64,000 nt of DNA from Aptenodytes patagonicus (taxonomy: Eukaryota > Chordata > Aves > Sphenisciformes > Spheniscidae): assembly GCF_965638725.1 (NCBI RefSeq), contig NW_027472014.1, positions 558,001 through 622,000 on the forward strand. Direction: 5' to 3'. The position numbers were made by a program, and so were the translations under genes. Of this stretch, positions 53,273-63,746 are shown one piece after another; position 1 is the first letter of the stretch; every line of letters begins with the position of its first letter. The notes under the pieces were generated by a model. The model did no database searches, had not been told where the DNA came from, and was given only the letters and a program-made list of their open reading frames with translations.

Positions 53273-54534
53273 CCCAACCCCACATCAGCCTGAAGGGTGG
53301 TGAGGAGGGGAAGGACATGGCTGCCATCCAGCGTCTCCCCCCTGAGATGGTGAGTTGAGTAGGGGTGGATGGCGGGGCTGGGGTCTCCCCCTGAAAGCAG
53401 GGGGGGTCCCAGGGTTGATGCTCTCGCCCCCTCTCTCCCCACAGCTACTGCACATCGTCTCCTTCCTGACGCTGCCCGACCTGCTGAGACTGGGCCAGAC
53501 CTGCCGCTGCCTCCACGAGGTGTGCGGCAGCGAGGCCGCCTGGCACGGCCACCTGGCACCACCGCTGCACCCCTCTCCCTCCCTGCTCCCGCCAGCGCCT
53601 GGCCCTGCAAGAGGGCCGCCATCCTCAACTGCGAGTCTGCCCTTGCCAATGGCGGGAGAGGGTGGCACTTTGTCCCCCAGCTGGTGACAATGTCCCTGCT
53701 TTCCCCCCTCCAGACACCAAGGGGCTGTACCTCCAGAGCCTGGGCCGCTGCCGGCAGCGAGCGCTGATGGCCTCCATCCTGTCTCCCCCCTCCCATGACT
53801 ATCACAAGCTGGTGCCTGCCCAGCAGCACCTCTTCCTCCTGGATTATGGCGGGACCACCTTCTTCCTCCGTGACTCCAGCCGCCGCGCCTGCCACTGCCA
53901 GGCCCTCTCCTGCGGCGTCAAGGATGTACGCCGACCCTTTCCCCCATGGCACTGCCACGCGGGGTGACCATCCCCTCCTCCCCACAGGTGACAGCGGATG
54001 CCCGTGGGGAGCCCGCCCCCGTCTACGCGCTGAGGGGGCAGGAGCAGTGTGACACCCTGGAGGTGTACAACCCCGCCGACACCCAGCCCGTCTTCCGCAT
54101 CAGCTTCCCCCCTCCATCCGCTTCCGGTAGGTGGTCGTCACCGGGACGGAGACGACGTGGACCCTTCTGCTGCTCACGGGTTGGGGGACACACTGAGGGG
54201 ATGGGGGGGGGCACCTTGGGTTGAGGAGGAAACTGGGGGGGGGAGGGGACACCCCAAATTCAGCCCCCTGACCCCCCATCTTTTAACAAGGGGGGGGCAG
54301 GTGTACAACCTGTGGCTGGGCGTGGCCCACTTGGCCCCACACCCCATTGGCCTCCGCCAGCCCATCCGCACCATGGTCACTGGCTACGGCGCCGGCGCCT
54401 TCCTCACGGTACGTCCCCCCCCAAATCCCCTAAATTCACCCCCAAAACCCACCCCCTCATGTGACCCGCGATCTCCCGCAGAGATGGGGGATGTCTTCCT
54501 GCAGGTGTGAACCTCGGGGTGCCCTGCCCACCCT
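53273..54534 (+). pseudogene. FBXO24: FBXO24-like gene, 5' exons up to the provirus (unit B)
   Basis: Copy of 28,501-29,762 including the F-box exon at 53,445 and the same lesions: frame change before KRAAILN, GC donor, TAG, TGA, and the provirus insertion at 54,534. One donor base differs (acg|gt here, aca|gt in unit A). The matching 3' exons, if present, lie beyond the window. Confidence 0.73.
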
Positions 54535-55858
54535 TGTCGGAGTTTCCCCTTGTTCAGCCATTCCTCCACAATTCCCCCTTCTTGTTTTTGAGCAACCCAT
54601 ATCGTAGAAATAGACTTGTTAATCATTCTTTGCATACATTGTAATAAGCAAGGAACACACAGTAATATGCATAAAAATATAATCAGACACAGTCCCATAA
54701 TCTTTATTAAGCTAACTAGCCAGCCACTAAAACCTAACTTGTCAAACATTTTGGTTAACCAATCCCACGGATCCTCTGTTTTTAATTTCTGGACTCTTCT
54801 TTTAACATTTGAACACTACGGTGAATTGACTCGGAGTGATCCGATAAGTTCATACAACACATACCTTCTATCTCTTCACACCCATGACCCTGTGCCAAGA
54901 GTAAAAAATCTATGGCTGCTCTATTTTGCAGGGTAGCATGCCGTATTGAATCTGCATCCATTAGTAGCCCTGTAAGGGCCTCAGAGGTTGCGTTTGATTG
55001 CTTTGCCAGCCAACATCCTAGTTTGTTTAGAATGACCAAACTTTTTGCTGCGGCTACACCTGGGGCCAAGATTGAAGCTGCAGCTATCGCACTTGGATTC
55101 CACAGATTTACCTTGTCGTCACACTGTGAATCATAGGCGTGCTCCCCTCGCCTGGTGCGCGTCTTGTGGGGGGCCCTCCTATGATCTAAAATAGAGGATA
55201 TATTTGGCGTGAATAAAGTTAGTCTCCCCAACGAGCATGGCCCTCCGGTAATGTGCGATGGAATGCCAGGCCAGGCCCGGTCTCCGCATATTAAGAAAAC
55301 TCCTCTGGGTAGCCCGATAGGCACATTGGACGACTTAGATGTATTGTTGCTTGTCTGGTTACACCATAGTGATTCATTTTTATAGATTTCCAGGGTAGCG
55401 TTAACTGACCAGGCCCGGGAAATATTGGCCCCTGAATAATTGAAATACAAACACCAATCCATTTTTATGGACCCTAACAGCTCGAGTTCCTGGGGTTCTA
55501 TTGGCAAGTGATTAAGATGTGGCAGGCATCCATCCCAATTGTCAGTGGCGCGTTGTCCCCCCCCGCAGGCCTCCTTGAAAGGACTAGTCAGGCCCAAGTC
55601 CCAATTATCTAAAGGAAGCCCCACTAGGCAGGTAGAAAAGGGGTTGCCGGGAGAAGATAAGGATAGACAGACGGAATCTTGTCCAGTTTGATTGGCCAGG
55701 GTTACCCATACATTCTCTTTTGGTTGTGGAGGCATGCAAATGCTTTCCACGGAGTTCAAGACTTGCAAAATCAGTCCGACACAGATTATTCCTATTCCAG
55801 TTACCTCTTTTGTTTCCAGGCAAAGCGCCTTTGACACTGTTCCTTTACAAAATCCCAT
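54384..55858 (-). pseudogene. env: outer provirus env, frameshifted (unit B)
   Basis: Copy of the unit A env from ATG 55,858. One C is missing at about 54,795 (ggactcttc against ggactccttc), which ends the frame at 54,782 just after the CX6CC region, before the membrane anchor. The anchor remains readable in a separate frame down to 54,384. Confidence 0.87.
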
Positions 55859-56178
55859 TGCCCTTCAGGGACTAGGTTTTTCTTCTTATATTTCATGTTA
55901 CATACAGTAATTAGTTTAGCATTTTCATTAACTAGGCCAATCCATGCATATTTACTTTTAGCAAAGGCAAGCGTGTTAACTATTTCGTGTCTAGTGGTTA
56001 TTAATATTCTATATAACGCTATTTCTTTTAGATAGTAGGTTTCATACCACTTTTGTGCGCGTGTGCACTGTGCCCACCACTTCTTATCACAATGGTAGCA
56101 CTGACACAATACCCACGGCACACACCATAAGCACTTTAAGCAATTTATCTTATCCTTCACCGCTGTCTTTGGAAACAC
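55801..56178 (-). CDS. uncharacterised cysteine-rich frame between pol and env (outer provirus, unit B)
   Basis: Copy of 31,030-31,407, still open over 125 codons, with one residue change visible (I to T near the C-terminal part). The lack of an ATG before the cysteine cluster holds here too. As it is a recent duplicate, its openness adds little evidence for coding. Confidence 0.33.
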   Translation of the reverse strand: MFPKTAVKDKINCLKCLWCVPWVLCQCYHCDKKWWAQCTRAQKWYETYYLKEIALYRILITTRHEIVNTLAFAKSKYAWIGLVNENAKLITVCNMKYKKKNLVPEGQWDFVKEQCQRRFAWKQKR

Positions 56179-56217
56179 AGTGGTAAAAGATAAACCGCTC
56201 AGAGTTAAGTTTTGTAG

Positions 56218-57277
56218 TTACGAGTCCTCTGATTCCTGTTGTCCTGATGATAATGCAGGCTTCACAGATCTGCTGGGCACCCAGACCGGTCCATTACCTG
56301 TGGAAACACACATATATCCTCTTCCACTAAAGATTACAGGTAGAGGGCCCAGCCATTGGCCTGTGGCAGGATCCCGGTAGATCACTTTTCAGTTCGGAAT
56401 TACAGTCTGTTGATTAAATTTAAGATTTTGATGGTGAATAACAATTGGTGGCTCTTCTCCGTCACCCATCAAACAGAGATAATTTAAAGTAAAAAGGACC
56501 TTATTAAGCCTCATCTGGGGGTCCTGTTCGTCCCCCTTCTGTTTTTGCAGGTAGTCTTTAAGCACTTGATGTGCACGTTCCACAAGACCCTGTCCTTCTG
56601 GAGAGTGCGGGATACCAGTGGTATGTTTAATGTTCCATGTCCTTAAAAAGGACCCCAACTTAGCACTGATATATGCAGGACCGTTATCCGTTTTAATATG
56701 TTCCGGTACTCCCAGAGCTGCGAAACAGGCAAGGAGGTGTTTGCACACATGTTGAGCTTTCTCCCCCGGCAGTGCCGTGGCCCACATCGCCTTGGAGAAG
56801 GTATCTACTGTGACGTGCACATATTTCAAACGTCCAAACTCAGCAATGTGAGTCACATCCATCTGCCAGAGCTCCAAAGCCTTAAGGCCCCGCGGGTTTA
56901 CTCCTAGTCCTACTCCTGGCCCATGATTGCCGCACTTGGGACAGGCATGAACAATGGAACGAGCTTCACTGTCAGACAATCCATATTGCCTTCGCAGACT
57001 TTTTGCATTCTGATGGAATATTTCATGGGCTTGTCTGGCTTGAAGAAACCGGTCCACCGGTGGTACATGACTCACGGGACTAACAAGGTTGTCAGCTGTT
57101 TGGTTACCTTGGCCCAGACCCAAATCCCACTGATGGCTGCGTATGTGCAGGACTGCACACAGAGCAGTTCTCTGTGACACAACTGACCGTAACCTGATAA
57201 ATAACTTTCCTAAGTGAGGATTGCTAGCTTCCCTGATTAACGCGTCTTGAATCCTTGGCACCAGCCCGACAACATAT
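56218..57277 (-). pseudogene. pol: outer provirus pol, 3' part with premature stop (unit B)
   Basis: RNase H end and integrase, copy of 31,447-32,506. A TTA to TGA change gives a stop at 56,389-56,391, removing the last 57 residues of integrase (the C-terminal DNA-binding domain). The catalytic D, D and E and the zinc motif remain. Confidence 0.87.
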
Positions 57278-57622
57278 TGTGGGGGTGAAAAGCGGCACGG
57301 ACTCCGGCAGACACGGCAACCAAAGACCTTTATTGCTCTTTGTTAGCATCTTTTATAGCAAGCAGAAGTGTACACGCGCTACCTGCAGCTTGCAGATAGG
57401 TTACAGCCTTGTGTTCACGCGCATCTATGCTCTAGCAGATTGGCCCGTTCTTCCTGATCATGCGAAATGCCTTCATGGTCTTTATCTTGTTTTTCTCCTT
57501 CCAGCTGCACATTCCTTTCTCCGTTGTTTTCTGCTTAAGTGCCTTGTCATGCCAGGTGGTGCAGTGTTTGCTCATTAAAATCAAACTCAGGAATGTCCGT
57601 TAGTGAGATTCCCATCCCCACA
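57278..57622 (-). mobile_element. inner provirus 3' LTR (unit B)
   Basis: 345 bases. It has ttacag like the unit A 3' LTR, gcgaaa like the 5' LTRs, and a private gtgcag (gtacag elsewhere). Confidence 0.93.
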
Positions 57623-58848
57623 TCTCCCCCTTTTTGTTTTACTAGAAACACTGCTGAAACAGATCTTTCAATCATTTTTCGCATACCTTGTAACAGACAC
57701 GGCACACAAACCAGGATGCAAAGGAACATTACTAAGCATAGCCCTCCTAGCTTGGCTAGTCCTTTTAACCAGCCACTTAGACCCCATTTCCCGAATAATT
57801 TATCCAACCAGTCCCAGGGGTCTTCCACTCTTAGCTTCTGTACTCCTTCCTTCAACATCTGAATGCTGCGGTGAATTGATTCCGAATGATCAGATAGGTT
57901 CATACAACACATTCCCTCCAACTCTTCACACCCATGGCCTTGCGCTAAAAGCAAAAAATCTATCGCTGCTCTATTTTGCAAAGTAGCATGTCGTATAGAA
58001 TCTACATCCATTAATAATCCCGTTAGTGCTTCAGAGGTTGCATTTGATTGTTTCGCTAGCCAACATCCTAATTTATTTAATGTGACCAAACTCTTTGCTG
58101 CTGCGACACCTGGAGCCAAGATTGCAACCGCAGCTATAGTGTTCCGGTTCCATAGGTCGACAGCATCATCACATTGTGAAGTGCAGGCATGTGCTCTGCG
58201 CTTACCGCGCGTCTTAGGGGTGCTCCTCCTGTGGTCTAGGATCATAGATGTGTTTGGCATTAGTAGAGTTAATCTTCCCAACGAACACGGCCCACCTTTA
58301 ATATGAGAGGGAATGCCAGGCCAGGCCCGGTCTCCACATATTAAAAAGACCCCCCTGGGTAATCCTATAGGTGCATTAGATGATTTAGATATATTGCTGC
58401 TTGTGTGGTTACACCACAGTGATTCATTTTTATAGATTCCCAGGGTAGTGTTAACTGACCAGGCCCGGGAAATATTGGCCCCTGAATAATTGAAATACAA
58501 ACACCAGTCCATTTTTATGGACCCTAACAGCTCGAGTTCCTGAGGTTCTATTGGCAAGTGATTAAGATGTGGCAGGCATCCATCCCAATTGTCAGTGGCG
58601 TGTTGTCCCCCCCCGCAGGCCTCCTTGAAAGGACTAATCAGGCCCAAGTCCCAATTATCTAAAGGAAGCCCCACTAGGCAGGTAGAAAAGGGGTTGCCGG
58701 GGGAAGATATCGACAGGCAGATGGAATCCTGTCCTGTCTGATTGGCCAGAGTTACCCAAACATTTTCCTTCGGCTGTGAGGGTGCCCATAACGCAGCAAC
58801 CGCACACAGTGATACTAGCCACAAGACACCCCCCCATACTGGCGTCAT
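57547..58848 (-). CDS. env: inner provirus env, open frame (unit B)
   Basis: 433-codon copy of 32,776-34,077 with the same signal peptide, cleavage-like site, CX6CC motif and membrane anchor. Two residue changes are visible (R to Q in the surface subunit, Y to H in the LTR-encoded tail). No break seen. Confidence 0.85.
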   Translation of the reverse strand: MTPVWGGVLWLVSLCAVAALWAPSQPKENVWVTLANQTGQDSICLSISSPGNPFSTCLVGLPLDNWDLGLISPFKEACGGGQHATDNWDGCLPHLNHLPIEPQELELLGSIKMDWCLYFNYSGANISRAWSVNTTLGIYKNESLWCNHTSSNISKSSNAPIGLPRGVFLICGDRAWPGIPSHIKGGPCSLGRLTLLMPNTSMILDHRRSTPKTRGKRRAHACTSQCDDAVDLWNRNTIAAVAILAPGVAAAKSLVTLNKLGCWLAKQSNATSEALTGLLMDVDSIRHATLQNRAAIDFLLLAQGHGCEELEGMCCMNLSDHSESIHRSIQMLKEGVQKLRVEDPWDWLDKLFGKWGLSGWLKGLAKLGGLCLVMFLCILVCVPCLLQGMRKMIERSVSAVFLVKQKGGDVGMGISLTDIPEFDFNEQTLHHLA

Positions 58849-58851
58849 GGT

Positions 58852-59088
58852 TTACGTTCTCTTTTTGTTCCGTTTCCACCCAAGTCGTTTGTCACACTGT
58901 CGTTTGGTACTTTCCCAGTCCGTTTCCCACACAGTCCACAGCTGGGGGACACAATGTGATCTCCCACACACTAGCTGTAGATTCTGTGGTTCGGCGTTCC
59001 CGGTGGTATTCCCTTTACACCTTGTGCACCTTCCCGCCCGGAACTGAGAGTGACAATACCAGGGGTTTTTTTTTTTTTCAATTACCAC
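58852..59088 (-). other. short cysteine-rich frame directly upstream of inner env (unit B)
   Basis: 78-codon frame in the same frame as env and ending one codon before its ATG. It has CTRCKG and CGRSHC, then a basic end (RQCDKRLGWKRNKKRT) resembling the end of the outer-provirus frame at 55,801-56,178. It begins at a GTG, not an ATG. In unit A a one-base difference next to the poly-A/T run puts a TGA at its start, so only about 60 codons stay open. Confidence 0.3.
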
Positions 59089-59312
59089 ATTTGCACAAAG
59101 TCCATGCGTGATGTGTTGATCCGGGACACTGGAGGCAGGGAATTCCTGTCACCTCTCGATTATCCAGTTGACTGTTCTCTGCTGCCTGGTGTTCCCAGTC
59201 CACGGCTAATGGCAACCCACTTGGTCCCCTATATACCCCGGCACGGCCTGGCCCACTAGGTGGTTCCCCAAATATCGAATGAGATACTTTGTGTAAGTCC
59301 CAGTAATCTACT

Positions 59313-61944
59313 TCAAACCGTTGATGCATCTGTGGGCTCCTTGGGCTCCTTGTCCAGATACGGTCGAACGCAGCGGGCAGGTATCCACCGGGGTCCACGA
59401 TCTGTGGAAACACAAGCATATCCTCTCCCCCATGTTATAAGATCATAAGGGCCTTCCCATTGGCTATTTTCCAATGACTTGACCCACACCCGAGCCCTTT
59501 CTCCTACTGGAGAAGCTGAGTTACAAGAGGTAAAGTGTCTCGCTATTACTGTGTTAGGGCTGCCAACTGCTGTCCTGTCTTCCCTTATTGTAAGATGATT
59601 TAACACATATATTGCTTTATGGAGGCGGGCTTGCGGTGATTCCCCTAGCATTCCCCCTTTTTGTTTTTGTAGTAGCTGCTTGAGAGTGAGATGAGCCCGC
59701 TCAACGATACCCTGGCTCTGAGGGGAATAAGGGATACCAGTGATATGTCGAATGCCCCATTGTGCCAAAAAGGCCTGCGTTTTTGCGCTTATGTACCCGG
59801 GCCCATTGTCCGTTTTGATCTGGTGTGGAACCCCTAGAGCAGCAAAGGCCCCTTTCCAGTGCCGTAAAATATCTTTGCTTTTTTCTCCGGTCTCTGCGGT
59901 CGCCCATAGAGCTCCGGAGAATGTATCGATGGAAACATGCACATATTTTTGTTTGCCAAATTCTCCGATATGAGTAACATCGGATTGCCAAATCTGTAGG
60001 GCCTTTTCTCCTCGGGGATTTACCCCTGTTTGGGGTATGGGAACTAATTGCTGACAGTCAGGACACATTTGTACAATACTTCGTGCCGTGTCCCAAGTCA
60101 ACCCAAATTGTCAACGCAGCATTCGGGCAGATTGATGGAAAAACTCGTGCGACAATCGGGCTTGTGTAGAAACGTCTGGTACAGGGACTGTCCATACGGG
60201 GGCAGCGAGACGATCAGCTCGCGCATTCCCTTCTGATATAAACCCTGGGAGGGAGGTATGACTCCTCACGTGGAGCACGTAATACGGGTTTACGCGGCGA
60301 TTCAACAAGTCCCATACCTGTTTGAACATTAAAAACACTGGTTCGTTATCAACTTCTTTGAGCCAAGCCTTTTCCAAGCGCCTGACAACGTTGGCGACGT
60401 ACTGAGAATCAGTAACCAAATTTAATGGCATCTCCCATTGGCGAAAGACCTGAATTACTGCGTATATTTCCACCAGCTGAGGACTTCCTACAACATGGTG
60501 AACTTGATGTTTCCATTCCCCTTTTTCACACCACACTATAACTGCCTTACCTGTTCGTCCTGATCCATCGGTGAATAAGGTGGGTCCTTCGACAGGTACC
60601 TCCTTACTCAACGATTCAGGAATTATACTAATTTCCTCATTAAGGGAGAATAATTTGTGAGATGGATAGTGAATTAGAATTTGTCCCTTAAAGTTTTCCA
60701 GCGCTATCTGTAGTTCTAGGCTATTAGCCTCACACCAATTAAGGTGGTCTTTAGTCAGTGGGAGATAAATTGTTTTAAGATCTGTGCCCGTTAATTCCAA
60801 ACATCGCGCGCGTCCCTTTCGCACAAGCATCGAAAACATTTCCACCCTTGTCACTATTGTTTTTGGTGCTTGATGCGGCAGGAATACCCATTCAATGATG
60901 GCTAAGGGATCCTGGGTACCCTTGGTGTCCCATTGGCCTAAGAGGCCCACTGCTTGTCGGGACTGATTTAGGACATACAAGTTAACTCCCAATCCTTCAA
61001 TTACGCGTTGTGCTTGCCTTTCGGTAAGCGCCTGTGATATTTTTTGTAGCGCTTGTTTGGCCTCTGTCGTTAATTCTCGTGGAGATGTCAACTCAGGATT
61101 ACCCTTTAACAAGTTGAACAGTGGGTTTAACATGTCATTATCTATTCCCAGCAATGGGCGTACCCAATTGATAGTCCCTACTAGTTTCTGCAAGTCATTC
61201 AGTGTTTTAATGTTAGATTGCAAGGTTATGGGTTGGGGCTGTATCGTATGTTCTAAAATCTTCCACCCCAAGTACTTCCACGGCGCTTGCACTTGCACCT
61301 TTTCAGGAGCTATTTGCAAGCCGTATGTCTTTAACCCCTGCAACATACCTTTCATAACTGTGACGAGTTCCTTTGGGTCTCGTCCGGCGATTAAAATATC
61401 GTCCATGTAGTGATAACAAATTAAGTCAGGATATTTGTTTCTTATGGGCGACAACGCACGCGCAACATACATTTGACATATTGTGGGACTGTTTTTCATG
61501 CCCTGGGGCAACACCGTCCAATGATATTGCAGCCTAGGCCCTTGATGGTTTACAACTGGGAGAGAGAAGGCAAATCTGGGAGCATCTTCCGGCGCTAAGG
61601 GAATCGTGAAAAAGCAGTCTTTCAAATCGATAATCACAATGTCCCATTGACGAGGTATCAATGTTGGTGAAGGCATACCTGGTTGCAATGTCCCCATATC
61701 TTGAATCATGGCATTTACTTGCCGTAAATCATGTAGAAGTCTCCATTTGCCACTTTTCTTTTTTATAACAAACACTGGGGTGTTCCAGGCGCTGGTGGTG
61801 GGAACCAGATGTCCTTGACTCACTTGCTCGTCCACTAACGTTTGCAACGCGTCGGCCTTTTCCTGTGATAGGGGCCACTGATCCACCCACACTGGCTGAT
61901 CGGTGAGCCATGTGAGTCGAACGGTGGGCCGAGCGCCAGTGACC
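59313..61944 (-). pseudogene. pol: inner provirus pol with internal stop (unit B)
   Basis: Same domain order as 34,541-37,173. A CGA to TGA change puts a stop at 60,111-60,113, in the linker between RNase H and integrase. Reverse transcriptase (YHYMDDIL) and RNase H lie before the stop; the integrase catalytic core lies after it in the same frame. Confidence 0.88.
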
Positions 61945-61948
61945 CCCG

Positions 61949-62827
61949 CTAAAAATGTTGATGCGGATCAGCAGTGCCAATCGCTAGTCCCCAAGTGCTC
62001 AAGACATCTCGTCCCCACAGGTTTAACGGCACAGGAACCACAAAAGGTCGAATAGTTGCAACCTGTCCTTCCGGGCTTACAATCTGTATTAAGTTGGCAC
62101 TCTGCCTGGACGCCGACAGGCCTCCGATTCCCACTAGCCCTGTGTTGACCGGGATGGTTTCCCATGATCCAGGCCACTTTGCAGTACTGATGATAGTAAC
62201 GTCTGCCCCTGTATCTATCATTCCCTTCACTACCAGTTGTTCCGGTTTGCTGCCTTTATTCTTTAGAGTGCAGGTCAAAGTGGGCTGAGTTCTTTGGACA
62301 AGCTGAGTCCAAAAAATATTTGGTTCACCTGTGGACCCAAATCCACCAGCTCCCCGGGAAATAGGATCCCGATTACGAACCATACTCTTAAAAGGAACTA
62401 GCTGTGCAATCCTACTTCCAGCTGGAATAAATACTGGAGGAGAGGGGGTCCATAGCGACGCTTGCAGCTGTCCCGTATAATCAGAGTCGATAACCCCAGG
62501 TAACACAAACAAACCCTGCATAGTAGCACTGGACCTCCCCACCAATAGGGCACTCAGCCCCTGGCCAAGGGGGCCTCTCACATTGAGGGGCACCCTGTGC
62601 ACAGTCTGATCGTTTATAGAGAGATTGGTGGCTGTGGAGACATCCACTCCGGCACTGCCGATGGTTCTGGCCTTGAGGTGATCCAGGCCTGCTGAGACAG
62701 CGGTCTCGTGGGGTTTTGGGGTTGGGGATTTTGGGGTGGCATTTGTGTCGGTGCGCGCCCCCACCTCGCGCTCGACTTCCCGTTTCCCGACAAGGGTCGA
62801 CCGCGGAGATCGTATTTCGACCGGCAT
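61949..62827 (-). CDS. pro: inner provirus dUTPase-protease, complete frame (unit B)
   Basis: A 292-codon frame with dUTPase motifs (GSAGVDVS, GRSSA, GVIDSDYTG, GSRIAQL, GAGGFGSTG) followed by an aspartic protease (MIDTGADVT, LWGRDVL). It ends at TTT TAG, where pol is entered. It carries 289 bases absent from unit A and shows what the unit A copy lost. Confidence 0.85.
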   Translation of the reverse strand: MPVEIRSPRSTLVGKREVEREVGARTDTNATPKSPTPKPHETAVSAGLDHLKARTIGSAGVDVSTATNLSINDQTVHRVPLNVRGPLGQGLSALLVGRSSATMQGLFVLPGVIDSDYTGQLQASLWTPSPPVFIPAGSRIAQLVPFKSMVRNRDPISRGAGGFGSTGEPNIFWTQLVQRTQPTLTCTLKNKGSKPEQLVVKGMIDTGADVTIISTAKWPGSWETIPVNTGLVGIGGLSASRQSANLIQIVSPEGQVATIRPFVVPVPLNLWGRDVLSTWGLAIGTADPHQHF

Positions 62828-63581
62828 TGATTAACATAGTGCCTCCCCTTGCGGCAGCGTGGGCAAATACCAGGGGGCTGCTGAATTCCTTCTGATCCTC
62901 CCTTCTGTACAGGATTCTCAGGACATTGCCGTTTAAAATGCCCCGAGTTTCCACAGCGGAAACACGCTTTGTTACCGGGACACAAGGCAGCGGCTAAACA
63001 GGCTGCAAAAACCTCATTCTTATGTGTAATTGAACCCACACGGTTGCACGCGTCAAGCATGTCTATTATGGTCGGATTTCGCAATGTCTGCAAGACTCTT
63101 TTACAGTCCTCATTGGCATTTTCTATAGCCAATTTCATAAGCAATGCCTCTTTGGCTTCAGGATTTTGTATTTGTTTTTGAATAGCTTCTTGGAGCTTGT
63201 CGATAAAATCCATATAAGGTTCGTTGGTCCCTTGCTTAATGCTAGTAAAGGATTTTACCGGTCGTCCTGTATCAGGGACCTTTATCATTGCTTGAAACGC
63301 AAGGTCTGCTGATTGTCTTAAAATTTCAGGCGCCAGCCGTGCCTGCAGTTGTGGCGTATTGATAGGGTCCTCCCCCATTAACTGAGCGAGTCCCGCGCCC
63401 CGTAGCGGGTCTCCCGCTCGCCGTTAAAAGCAGTAGCCGAATCAAGGGGAATTCCCTTTCGTTTTAGCCATGAAAGCAATAGGCGGAGGGTATAATCATC
63501 ATACTTAATTCCACACTTTTCTAACAGCTTCTTAATAGTACATAGTATAGATTCCTCCTCCTTAGTTAGTTGTGATCCCAT
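62614..63581 (-). pseudogene. gag: inner provirus gag, internally deleted (unit B)
   Basis: Copy of 37,553-38,520 with the same matrix fragment (ATG 63,581, stop at 63,378), the same missing middle and the same capsid C-terminal/nucleocapsid frame with two zinc knuckles. The GGGAAAC shift site is at 62,782-62,788 and in phase. Confidence 0.85.
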
Positions 63582-63726
63582 TTTAAGTTTCCCAGCTGCT
63601 CACCTCTGCTCCAACGAGGCGATGATTCAAAGTTCCGGCTCCAGCTCTTTCCTGAGACTGCTCTGTCTCCCGCTGGCTATGACTCGTTCAGCTGGCTCCC
63701 CACCGGTGCTCTGTTCCAGCATTTTC

Positions 63727-63744
63727 GCCCCACGTTGGGCGCCA
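63727..63744 (-). other. primer binding site, tRNA-Lys1,2 type (inner provirus, unit B)
   Basis: Same 18 bases as 38,666-38,683, two bases inside the 5' LTR. Confidence 0.9.
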
Positions 63745-63746
63745 TT

